Assembly: GCA_040387475.1 (NCBI GenBank)
Contig: JAZKDT010000055.1
Span: forward strand, 21,667 to 85,666
DNA: 64,000 bases
From: UBA4416 sp040387475
GTDB taxonomy: Bacteria; Bacteroidota; Bacteroidia; B-17B0; Aurantibacillaceae
Direction: 5' to 3'
Under the pieces are notes generated by a model. The model had not been told where the DNA came from, searched no databases, and saw only the letters and a program-made list of their open reading frames with translations. Below, piece after piece: positions 35,873 through 43,092 of this stretch (positions are counted from its first letter, which is position 1; the number at the start of each line of letters is the position of its first letter). The translations under genes and the position numbers were made by a program.

Positions 35873-37006
35873 ATGTTATACAAACTATTATTTTCCGTTT
35901 TATGCCTGTTAGTATTAGCCGGCTGCAACAGCACCACCGAAACCAAGCAGACCAGTGAAATACCTGTTAGTGTACCTCTGGGTTATGCGAAACGCTTTGC
36001 TATTAAAAAAACAAGCAGCTACACCGTGCTTGAATTACTAGGCGATAAAAGCAGTAATGATGTTACGGCAACCTTTATTTTATATAAAGGCGAAAAACCT
36101 GAGTATGCTAAAGACGCTTTTTATATTAAAACTCCGGTAAAACGCGTGGCCTGCATGAGCTCGATTTATACCACCATGATGGCGAAACTGGATTGCCAGC
36201 ATAGCATTATAGCGATTGATAATGTCGATTATTATACCTACGATTTTATACAGCGCAAAGTAAAAGAAGGTGCGATGGCTGAACTATCGAAAGGACCCAC
36301 CGTGGATATTGAAAAAACCATTGCGCTGAAACCCGACTTGTTTTTAACCTTTGGGATGGGTAACCCTAAAAAAGATGTGGATGAAAAACTGGTGCAGGCT
36401 GCTATTCCGGTGGCTATTAGTTTGGATCATTTAGAAGAAACACCTTTGGCAAGAGCCGAGTGGATCAAATTTTTGGCCTGCTTTTTTGATAAGGAAGCGG
36501 TGGCCGATTCGGTATTTAAACAAACCGAAACTCATTACAATGCGTTGAAAGCCTTAACGGCCAACATCCGTCAAAAGCCAACCGTACTTACGGAAATAAA
36601 ATACGGCGATGCCTGGTATGTGCCTTCGGGCAAAAGTTATATGGCACATTTGATTGCTGATGCCGGTGGTGATTACTTTTGGAAAGATGATGCCAAAACA
36701 GGCAGCACTCCTTTATCTTTTGAAATGGTTTATGCGAAAGCGAAAGATTGCGATGTGTGGATCAATTTATATAACGTGAACTCGAAAAAGGAGCTGAGTG
36801 CTTTTGATGAGCGCTATGGTTTATTTAAGGCTGCCAAAGAAGGGCGCTTGTACAACAACAATAAAGTGCAAAATGCTTTAGGGTATAGCAATTACTGGGA
36901 GACAGGTATTACTAACCCGGACGAAGTGCTAGCCGACCTGATTGCTATTCTTTGTCCGGAGTTATTACCGGGGCACGAGTTTAAGTTTTACAAGAAGATA
37001 GAATAA
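35873..37006 (+). CDS. Iron-complex/B12-type ABC transporter substrate-binding lipoprotein
   Basis: A 377-residue periplasmic binding protein anchored as a lipoprotein (LLFSVLCLLVLAGC). It has the FhuD/BtuF-type fold, with the first lobe beginning TPVKRVACMSSIYTTMMAKL and a PDLFLTFGMGNPKKDVDEKL region, and the second lobe ending in the ALGYSNYWETGITNPDEVLADL block. The ligand may be cobalamin, heme or an iron-siderophore complex and cannot be told apart here. The cognate permease and ATPase are probably the minus-strand pair at 38367-40036, about 1.3 kb away across the disordered-protein gene. Confidence 0.88.
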   Translation: MLYKLLFSVLCLLVLAGCNSTTETKQTSEIPVSVPLGYAKRFAIKKTSSYTVLELLGDKSSNDVTATFILYKGEKPEYAKDAFYIKTPVKRVACMSSIYTTMMAKLDCQHSIIAIDNVDYYTYDFIQRKVKEGAMAELSKGPTVDIEKTIALKPDLFLTFGMGNPKKDVDEKLVQAAIPVAISLDHLEETPLARAEWIKFLACFFDKEAVADSVFKQTETHYNALKALTANIRQKPTVLTEIKYGDAWYVPSGKSYMAHLIADAGGDYFWKDDAKTGSTPLSFEMVYAKAKDCDVWINLYNVNSKKELSAFDERYGLFKAAKEGRLYNNNKVQNALGYSNYWETGITNPDEVLADLIAILCPELLPGHEFKFYKKIE

Positions 37007-37044
37007 CCGTTTGTCTTTAAGTTTTTGTTGTGTGTGCATTAAAT

Positions 37045-37085
37045 AAAAAAGATCCCTGCTTTATAAGAACAGGGATCTTTTTTTT
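37045..37085. terminator. Bidirectional terminator
   Basis: Stem AAGATCCCTG / CAGGGATCTT with an 11-base loop. An A tract precedes it and a T tract follows it, so it works for both the binding-protein gene (plus) and the disordered-protein gene (minus). Confidence 0.9.
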
Positions 37086-37104
37086 GAATTAACGAGATAA
37101 AAAA

Positions 37105-38127
37105 TTACCAGGCTAATTCATCTTCGCTTACTCCACGACGGGAATAATTGCCTTCGTTTCTGTAACCTGTTGTGTAGGTTTCATCGGATCCGTATCCGCG
37201 GCCACGGTTAGAGCTACGGCTGCTGTAATCGCTGTATCCTCCGTAATTGCTATCACTGTTTGAGCCTGTGTTCCGGTTACGGCCGTTATAGCTGCTGCTA
37301 TTATCTGTTCCGTATGTACTGCGGGAGCGTCCGTCTTCATTATTATCACGGTTGCTGTTGCGGCTGCTGTAGCTGTTATCTGAACTGTAGTTTTTATTAC
37401 GGCCATTGTACATGCCATAATCGCTTTCGTAGCTGTTACGTTCGTTACGGCCGTATTGGTTGTTGTTGCTGTCTGATTCGGAGTAACCATTGTTACGGCC
37501 CGAACCTGAATTTCTGTAAGAAGAGTTGCTGTTACGGTTGGAAGGCGTACGTTCGTTTTCGCGACGGTAACCGTTTCCGGTTGTACCGTAGTAACGGTTG
37601 CTGTTTTCGTAGTCGTAATCATTTTCCTGCCCGTACTCTAAACGGTTACCACGGTGATTGGCATTATAACGTTTTTCGTAAGCGCTATCGCGGTGATCGC
37701 TGTCGTAACTGCCTGAATTACGGGTTCTGCGATCGTCGTCACGGTCATTTGTTAAGTTGTTCCAGCCTTCTCGAATACGATCTCCGGCGCGTTCAAAGAT
37801 GTTACGTCCGTTAGATTCGTCTCTTCTGTCGCTACGCTCACTGTTGTAGTAGCCGTTGGAGCGGGAAGGTGATGAATAGTTGTCGTCATAACCATCGTCG
37901 TAACGACTGAATTCGCTTTCATAGATATCGCTGTCGTTGTAATAGCCACGACCTTCGTTGGTAGAAGAAGAGCGGCCTTGTCCCTGACCATAGTTACCGG
38001 ACCCATATACATCGCCACTGCGACGGTTACCTGAATTAGAATAATTATCGGAACTACGATAATTGTTGTTTTGGCGGTCGCGCTCGTTACGAGAGCTTGT
38101 TCCGCGGTTTTGATTTGAGTAATTCAT
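37105..38127 (-). CDS. Low-complexity, intrinsically disordered Asn/Ser/Arg/Tyr/Gly-rich protein
   Basis: A 340-residue protein composed almost wholly of N, S, R, Y, G and D, with no signal peptide, no cysteine and few hydrophobic residues. The only segment with ordered character is the helix-like NIFERAGDRIREGWNNLTND (about 108-127), which resembles the short motif of bacterial RNRDE/SWFGD-type stress proteins (inference). The rest is repeats of N/S/Y/G/R dipeptides (SYSSRNSNRD, YGSDETYTTGYR). It stands alone between a bidirectional terminator and a 239-base gap without a gene. Possible roles include RNA or nucleic-acid binding, condensate formation or desiccation protection; none is shown. 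Confidence 0.75.
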   Translation of the reverse strand: MNYSNQNRGTSSRNERDRQNNNYRSSDNYSNSGNRRSGDVYGSGNYGQGQGRSSSTNEGRGYYNDSDIYESEFSRYDDGYDDNYSSPSRSNGYYNSERSDRRDESNGRNIFERAGDRIREGWNNLTNDRDDDRRTRNSGSYDSDHRDSAYEKRYNANHRGNRLEYGQENDYDYENSNRYYGTTGNGYRRENERTPSNRNSNSSYRNSGSGRNNGYSESDSNNNQYGRNERNSYESDYGMYNGRNKNYSSDNSYSSRNSNRDNNEDGRSRSTYGTDNSSSYNGRNRNTGSNSDSNYGGYSDYSSRSSNRGRGYGSDETYTTGYRNEGNYSRRGVSEDELAW

Positions 38128-38366
38128 AAGTGTTTTTTGTTTTTAATTAGTGAATATGTTGTGGAAATGGCATGGCATGCCCTTTCCCATAAGCTAACGC
38201 GAAAAATGCATACCATTGAGTGGGGAATTTGTAAATGCTTCAATTACAATAATTTTAATATAAATTGAGCATTGGGCTGTTGCCAAATTCCCCCTTTTTT
38301 TTGTGGAGTGGTTTCTACGACTCTTTAGCTGGTGCGATCCACATATTAAGCTTTGGAAGACGCGTG

Positions 38367-39041
38367 TTATGTCAACTCCACTTGATTCCCTTCGATCATT
38401 GTAACAGAACGGGTTATATAGGATCTCATGAGTTCGAGATCGTGGGAAGAAACAATAATCAATTTATTCTGTTGGGAGCATAGTTGTTTGAGAATAGAAA
38501 ACAACTGATGTTTGGATGTATGATCTAAAAATGCTGTGGGCTCGTCCAAAATAATGATGGGCGTTTGTTGTGCGAGCGATTTTGCGATCATTACTTTTTG
38601 GCGTTGTCCGTCACTGAGTTCATCAATGAGTTTATGTTTTAGAGCAAAGATATTTAATTGCTCCAGAGACGTATTGACTATACCCTCATCGTGGGCAGTT
38701 AGTTTTCCGAAGATGTTGATGTAGGGTGTACGGCCGCTGGCAACTACATCCCACACGGTTAAATTAAAGCCGCCGATCTTCTCTGTTACAACGATTGAAA
38801 GTATCTCTGCCAGTTGCTGTGCCGAATATGTAGAAATGGATCTGGCATTAATTAAAATATCGCCGGCCAGCGGTGCCAAGGTTCCGGTGATGGTTTTTAA
38901 AAGGGTTGATTTACCAATGCCATTATTACCCATGAGACCCACCAGATCGCCAGCCTGCAAGTTTATATTCATATCCGTAAAAACGCTGTTGTATTTACCT
39001 TTCGTTTTATAGCCTATTGCCAGTTGTTTAATATCTATCAT
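38367..39041 (-). CDS. Iron-complex/B12-type ABC transporter ATP-binding protein
   Basis: A 224-residue ATPase of the FecE/BtuD group: Walker A GNNGIGKST (about 38-46), signature LSDGQRQKV (about 140) and Walker B PIIILDEPTAFLD (about 155-167), with the switch His in SSHDLEL. The LSDGQ signature is typical of iron/B12 importers. It overlaps the permease gene by four bases and is translationally coupled to it. Confidence 0.92.
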   Translation of the reverse strand: MIDIKQLAIGYKTKGKYNSVFTDMNINLQAGDLVGLMGNNGIGKSTLLKTITGTLAPLAGDILINARSISTYSAQQLAEILSIVVTEKIGGFNLTVWDVVASGRTPYINIFGKLTAHDEGIVNTSLEQLNIFALKHKLIDELSDGQRQKVMIAKSLAQQTPIIILDEPTAFLDHTSKHQLFSILKQLCSQQNKLIIVSSHDLELMRSYITRSVTMIEGNQVELT

Positions 39042-40036
39042 CCTACATTTAATTTAGATCTGAATAATAAATAAATAACAACGGGTGACCCTATTAATGT
39101 GGTTACCGTATTAATTGGCAACATGAATTGAGAACTCATCAGCTGGCAAATAACCTCGGCCAATAACACCACACATGCTCCCAGCAACAAACAAAAAATC
39201 ATTTGATACAGGTGATGTGAAGTTTTAAATAACAAGCGCGATGCAATAGGAACCGAAATTCCAACAAAAGCAATGGGCCCGCAAAAGGCAGTTATTAACC
39301 CCACCAGTATAGCGGTGATGATGATGATAGATAACCTGAGCGCATTAACATTTACACCTAAGTTTTGGGCATATTGTTCGTTGAGTAAAATAGCATTAAG
39401 CGGTTTCACAAAAAGGAACGCACATAAAATGGTGATGCCATAAACGGGAATAACCAGTGTGAGGTCTTGCAACGTGGTGCTTCCTACGCTACCCATGCCC
39501 CACATGATAAATGTTTTAACGCTATCTGCGCTGCTTACAAACTCTATTAAGCCTTCTACAGCTCCTAATATTTGACTAAGCATAATGCCGACCAACAACA
39601 CGGTAACATTACTTTTATTTTTTTTTGAGATCAGCAAAATGATCAATGTTACAAAAAAAGCACCTGCGATTGAAAAGAGGGTGATGATGCTTTTTCCCAT
39701 GAAATAAAAACCTGATATTTCCACTGAGGATACCAGCATGGTTGCGATGGCTACAAATAAACTGGACCCGCTGCTCACACCCAGTACATAGGGCCCTGCC
39801 AAAGGATTACGAAACAAACTTTGCATGAGCAAACCACATAGTGCCAAGCCAGACCCTGCTACAATAGCGGTAAGTGTTTTAGGCAAACGGATATCATATA
39901 ATATGGTGTCGAATAAAACCGGATCATTTTTTATAGCGAATAAATTGATGCTGCCAAAACAAAGGTCGGCAACCAGTAAAACACTTAATACCAGTAGCAG
40001 GCAAAACACACTGAATATGAATTTAGCTTTCGTCAA
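39038..40036 (-). CDS. Iron-complex/B12-type ABC transporter permease (FecCD family)
   Basis: A 332-residue inner-membrane permease with about ten helices. Family blocks are the RLPKTLTAIVAGSGLALCGLL region (about 47-67), NPLAGPYVLGVSSGSS (about 77) and GPIAFVGISVPIASRLL (about 250), as in BtuC/FhuB. With the ATPase that follows it would form the import channel. The substrate-binding lipoprotein at 35873 is the probable third component. Confidence 0.93.
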   Translation of the reverse strand: MTKAKFIFSVFCLLLVLSVLLVADLCFGSINLFAIKNDPVLFDTILYDIRLPKTLTAIVAGSGLALCGLLMQSLFRNPLAGPYVLGVSSGSSLFVAIATMLVSSVEISGFYFMGKSIITLFSIAGAFFVTLIILLISKKNKSNVTVLLVGIMLSQILGAVEGLIEFVSSADSVKTFIMWGMGSVGSTTLQDLTLVIPVYGITILCAFLFVKPLNAILLNEQYAQNLGVNVNALRLSIIIITAILVGLITAFCGPIAFVGISVPIASRLLFKTSHHLYQMIFCLLLGACVVLLAEVICQLMSSQFMLPINTVTTLIGSPVVIYLLFRSKLNVG

Positions 40037-40127
40037 GATCCAAATTTACACTTCTTTTTTTGATTTTAATATTGGTTGTTGGTGTAGTGGCAATGATCGA
40101 GATTGACTTGTGCCTATGGTAACCCAT

Positions 40128-40160
40128 AAAAAAAGTCCAACCGATGAAGATTGGACTTTA
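40128..40160 (-). terminator. Terminator after efp
   Basis: Stem AAAGTCCAA (40132-40140) / TTGGACTTT (40151-40159), loop of ten bases, with the A tract at 40128-40134 giving a U tract on the minus strand. Confidence 0.85.
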
Positions 40161-40178
40161 ACTGATGAGGGTTAATCT

Positions 40179-40742
40179 TTATTTTTTAACACGTTCTACA
40201 TAAGTAGCCGTGCGTGTATCCACTTTTACCAAATCACCTTCGTTACAAAACAACGGAACACTTACTGTTGCTCCCGAATCTAAAGTAGCAGGTTTTAAGG
40301 TGTTAGTAGCAGTATCACCTTTAACACCCGGTTCGGCATAGGTAATTTCGCAAACAACAAATGTTGGAGCCTCGGCTAAAATTACCGTATCCCCTTCAAA
40401 AGAAATTTTTACTTCCATTTCCTCTTTCAGGAACTGGAAACTATCTCCAAATAATTTAACTGGCACGTATACCTGTTCAAACGTTTCCTTATCCATTACC
40501 ACCGCAAATTCGCCTTCCTGGTAAATGTACTGCATGTTTCTAAACTCCACACGTACTACATCCACACCTTCGCCGCTTCTGAAACGATTTTCGGTTTGTT
40601 TGCCGTTAATTAAGTTGCGCATTTTTGCCTGGTAAAAGGCGCGCAGGTTACCCGGTGTACGGTGTTGCCACTCTGTAATAATTACCAATTCGTTATTGAA
40701 ACGGATGATGGATCCTACGTTAATATCTCCTGTATCTGCCAT
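40179..40742 (-). CDS. efp: Translation elongation factor P, variant loop
   Basis: EF-P of 187 residues (three beta-barrel domains), which relieves ribosome stalling at polyproline. Domain I begins with NVGSIIRFNNELVIITEWQH. In the loop that carries the modifiable K34 in E. coli (PGKGQAF), this protein reads PGNLRAF: Asn32 follows the PG and Arg34 is two residues later. The family blocks FRSGEGVDVVRVEFR and CEITYAEPGVKGDTATN confirm identity. An EF-P with Asn at this site could not take the usual lysine or arginine modification. The gene is 30 bases downstream of accA. Confidence 0.95.
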   Translation of the reverse strand: MADTGDINVGSIIRFNNELVIITEWQHRTPGNLRAFYQAKMRNLINGKQTENRFRSGEGVDVVRVEFRNMQYIYQEGEFAVVMDKETFEQVYVPVKLFGDSFQFLKEEMEVKISFEGDTVILAEAPTFVVCEITYAEPGVKGDTATNTLKPATLDSGATVSVPLFCNEGDLVKVDTRTATYVERVKK

Positions 40743-40772
40743 GTGTTATAAATTTTATTCGTTTATATATTT

Positions 40773-41735
40773 TTAGTTTTCTAATTCGTGTACGACACCC
40801 ATGTTACTGAATTTCTCGATGCGGGCATTGATGCGTTCTTCGGGACTTTGTTTTTTGAGCGTAGCCAAATGTTTTAAGATCTCTGCTTTAACGGTTGCAA
40901 ACATGGTTGCCTGATCATTATGCGCTCCTCCTAAAGGTTCTCCAATGATACCATCGATCAAGCCATTTTTGCTCATATCATCGGCGGTTAGTTTCAATGC
41001 TTCAGCTGCAGTTTCCTTAAAGCTCCAGCTTCTCCATAAAATAGATGAACAAGACTCGGGAGAAATAACCGAATACCAGGTATTTTCCAACATGAGTACT
41101 TTATCACCAATACCAATTCCTAAAGCTCCACCACTGGCTCCTTCGCCAATGATGATACAAATTACCGGAACTTTTAGTTGGGTCATTTCCAGTAAATTTC
41201 TGGCAATAGCTTCCCCTTGTCCGCGCTCTTCAGCTTCCAGACCAGGATAAGCGCCGGGAGTATCTATAAAAGTAACGATCGGCTTATTGAATTTTTCGGC
41301 CATTTTCATTAAACGCAGTGCCTTGCGGTATCCTTCGGGATTTGCCATACCAAAACGACGTATCTGACGCATTTTGGTATTGATTCCTTTTTGTTGTCCG
41401 ATAAACATCACGGTTTGTCCGTCCACATCTCCAAATCCTCCAACCATGGCTTTATCATCGCCTACGGTTCTGTCGCCATGCAATTCAATAAATGAACTGT
41501 TGGATACAGCATCAATATATGCTAAGGTATAAGGTCTTTCGGGGTGGCGACTAACTTGCACACGTTGCCATGGAGTTAAGTTAGAAAATATCTCAACGCG
41601 TTTTGAATGAATTTTGGCTTCCACTTCTTTTACAGCTTTGCTCATATCCACTTTGCTTTTTTCAGCAACGCTTTTCAATTTTTCTAATTCTTCTTCTAAC
41701 TCCTGAATTGGCTTTTCAAAATCAAGATAAATCAT
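40773..41735 (-). CDS. accA: Acetyl-CoA carboxylase carboxyltransferase subunit alpha
   Basis: AccA, which transfers the carboxyl group from carboxybiotin to acetyl-CoA with AccD, to give malonyl-CoA for fatty-acid synthesis. The 320 residues show the N-terminal coiled region (ELEEELEKLKSVAEKSK), then LHGDRTVGDDKAMVGGFG, QQKGINTKMRQIRRFGMANPEGYRK (in two parts), IDTPGAYPGLEAEERGQ and GEGASGGALGIGIGDKVLML. It is upstream of efp on the same strand, 30 bases apart, with a good -7 element in its 5' region. Confidence 0.96.
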   Translation of the reverse strand: MIYLDFEKPIQELEEELEKLKSVAEKSKVDMSKAVKEVEAKIHSKRVEIFSNLTPWQRVQVSRHPERPYTLAYIDAVSNSSFIELHGDRTVGDDKAMVGGFGDVDGQTVMFIGQQKGINTKMRQIRRFGMANPEGYRKALRLMKMAEKFNKPIVTFIDTPGAYPGLEAEERGQGEAIARNLLEMTQLKVPVICIIIGEGASGGALGIGIGDKVLMLENTWYSVISPESCSSILWRSWSFKETAAEALKLTADDMSKNGLIDGIIGEPLGGAHNDQATMFATVKAEILKHLATLKKQSPEERINARIEKFSNMGVVHELEN

Positions 41736-41761
41736 TGTAGTGGTTGTAATTAGTTAGGGGG

Positions 41762-41769
41762 CAAAGATA
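41762..41769 (-). promoter_or_regulatory. Predicted -7 element of accA-efp
   Basis: Read on the minus strand, TATCTTTG matches TAnnTTTG exactly, 27 bases before the accA start. No clear -33 TTTG at the expected distance. Confidence 0.5.
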
Positions 41770-41880
41770 CTAAAAAAATGAAAAACCGCTACTTGTAAGT
41801 AACTGGTTTTCAGTATTAAATTATAACAGAAGCCGGGTTTTGTTAAATTTAACCGCCTAGTGACATAGAAAGGGATAAAT

Positions 41881-41995
41881 GAGTACTGTCACTTCGAGCG
41901 AAGTTGAGACGTGTTATAAGTTAGTTTTCTTTGTTCATTGCTTACGCACCATCCGCTCAAAAGTTCATTGAACTTTGCCTTGCTCGAACTGACGG
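41881..41995. repeat. Dispersed repeat with TTCGAGCGAAGT core
   Basis: The 321-base gap 41736-42056 holds, besides the accA promoter, an element about 115 bases long. Its left end reads TGTCACTTCGAGCGAAGTTG (41887-41906). Its right end, at 41969-41995, reads on the opposite strand CCGTCAGTTCGAGCAAGG, so the ends are inverted copies of the same motif. The core recurs between hisB and hisH (10041-10060), and a partial copy lies at 47671-47691. I see no gene inside. Confidence 0.6.
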
Positions 41996-42056
41996 AAAAT
42001 TTTATGCGCTTTTCCTATGTATTTAAGTGGTTGAAAAAAGTACATATATTTACAAC

Positions 42057-42869
42057 ATGATTTGTTTTCCGAATGCTAAAATAAACCTGGGTTTACACGT
42101 TACTGAAAAACGTAACGATGGCTTTCATAATATTGAAACCATTTTTTATCCCGTTGGCTGGAACGATGCATTAGAGGTTATTGAAAATAAATTGCAGGCA
42201 AAGGAATTTAATTTGCACTTAAGTGGTTTAGCAATTTCTGGAAACACAGAAGATAATTTATTGTATAAAGCATACACCATTATAAAGCAGACCAAAACCC
42301 TGCCTGCTATTGACGTTTACTTACACAAAACATTGCCCATGGGTGCTGGTTTAGGCGGAGGAAGCGCAGACGCCGCGTTTTTTATCAATTTATTGAATGA
42401 GCAATTCGCATTAAATTTTACTGATGAGGAACGCATTAATATTGCTAAACAGTTAGGAAGCGATTGCGCTTTCTTTATTAAAAACACACCTGTGTTTGCC
42501 TCACAAAAAGGTGATGTATTTAGCGACATTACTTTAGACCTAAGCCATCTGTATATTGCCCTTATTTATCCTAATCTACATAGCAATACGAAAGAAGCTT
42601 ACAGCTTAGTAAAACCGCAACTGCCTGCCCAATCTTTATTAGAGGTGATCAAACAACCGATTTCAACCTGGAAAACTGATCTCATCAATGATTTTGAAAA
42701 ATCTATTTTTAGTTTATATCCCATCGTTGAAAAAACCAAACATGATTTGTATGAATGTGGTGCGGTTTACGCCTGCATGAGCGGTAGTGGAAGCGCGGTG
42801 TTTGGGTTGTTTGAATCAGAACCCCCTATTAAAACTGAATTCCCTCATTGGATTGGGAAGATGAAATAA
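42057..42869 (+). CDS. ispE: 4-diphosphocytidyl-2-C-methyl-D-erythritol kinase
   Basis: GHMP kinase of the non-mevalonate isoprenoid route. The 270 residues (from ATG 42057) have FPNAKINLGLHVTEKR, the ATP loop LPMGAGLGGGSADAAFF (about 88-104) and the late block CMSGSGSAVFG. I chose ATG 42057 over an in-frame codon 30 bases upstream, since homologs begin just before the NAKINLGL motif. Confidence 0.95.
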   Translation: MICFPNAKINLGLHVTEKRNDGFHNIETIFYPVGWNDALEVIENKLQAKEFNLHLSGLAISGNTEDNLLYKAYTIIKQTKTLPAIDVYLHKTLPMGAGLGGGSADAAFFINLLNEQFALNFTDEERINIAKQLGSDCAFFIKNTPVFASQKGDVFSDITLDLSHLYIALIYPNLHSNTKEAYSLVKPQLPAQSLLEVIKQPISTWKTDLINDFEKSIFSLYPIVEKTKHDLYECGAVYACMSGSGSAVFGLFESEPPIKTEFPHWIGKMK

Positions 42870-43040
42870 TTGCTGTTTTTTAGGCCGTTACCTCCGGCCC
42901 GGCCTTGCATCAACTCCACGTATAAGCTCCGATCATTGAAAAGTAAAACCGCCTGAGGGCTTGTAAACGAAACACTTCCAGAACCCCATCGTGCAGTCTC
43001 GCGTTCGGTGGCTGATGCTCTCGAAGCCACAACTCTTTAA
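42870..43040. other. GC-richer intergenic stretch without a supported gene
   Basis: About 170 bases between ispE and a terminator. It is richer in GC than its surroundings (GGCCGTTACCTCCGGCCC; CTCGCGTTCGGTGGCTGATG). The only open frame, on the minus strand at 42845-43030, overlaps ispE and has a composition unlike the neighbouring proteins. It does not match the GC-rich repeat at 23940 or 28861. I see nothing identifiable. Confidence 0.4.
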
Positions 43041-43078
43041 AACATAAAAATCCCGACCATGGCCGGGATTTTTATGTT
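43041..43078. terminator. Bidirectional terminator between ispE and the M1 peptidase gene
   Basis: Stem AACATAAAAATCCCG (43041-43055) / CGGGATTTTTATGTT (43064-43078), fully complementary, with an eight-base loop and A/T tracts on both sides. Confidence 0.9.
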
Positions 43079-43092
43079 AAGATGACAGAAAA

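Noticed and set aside
37128..37814. Long open frames on the other frames of the disordered-protein gene
   Set aside because: They are Thr/Ala/Val-rich or Cys/Tyr-rich readings of the same low-complexity codons; no signal peptide, family or start context supports them.
42845..43030. Small minus-strand frame between ispE and the M1 peptidase gene
   Set aside because: It overlaps the ispE end, and its Arg/Ser/Gly-rich composition is unlike the surrounding genes.
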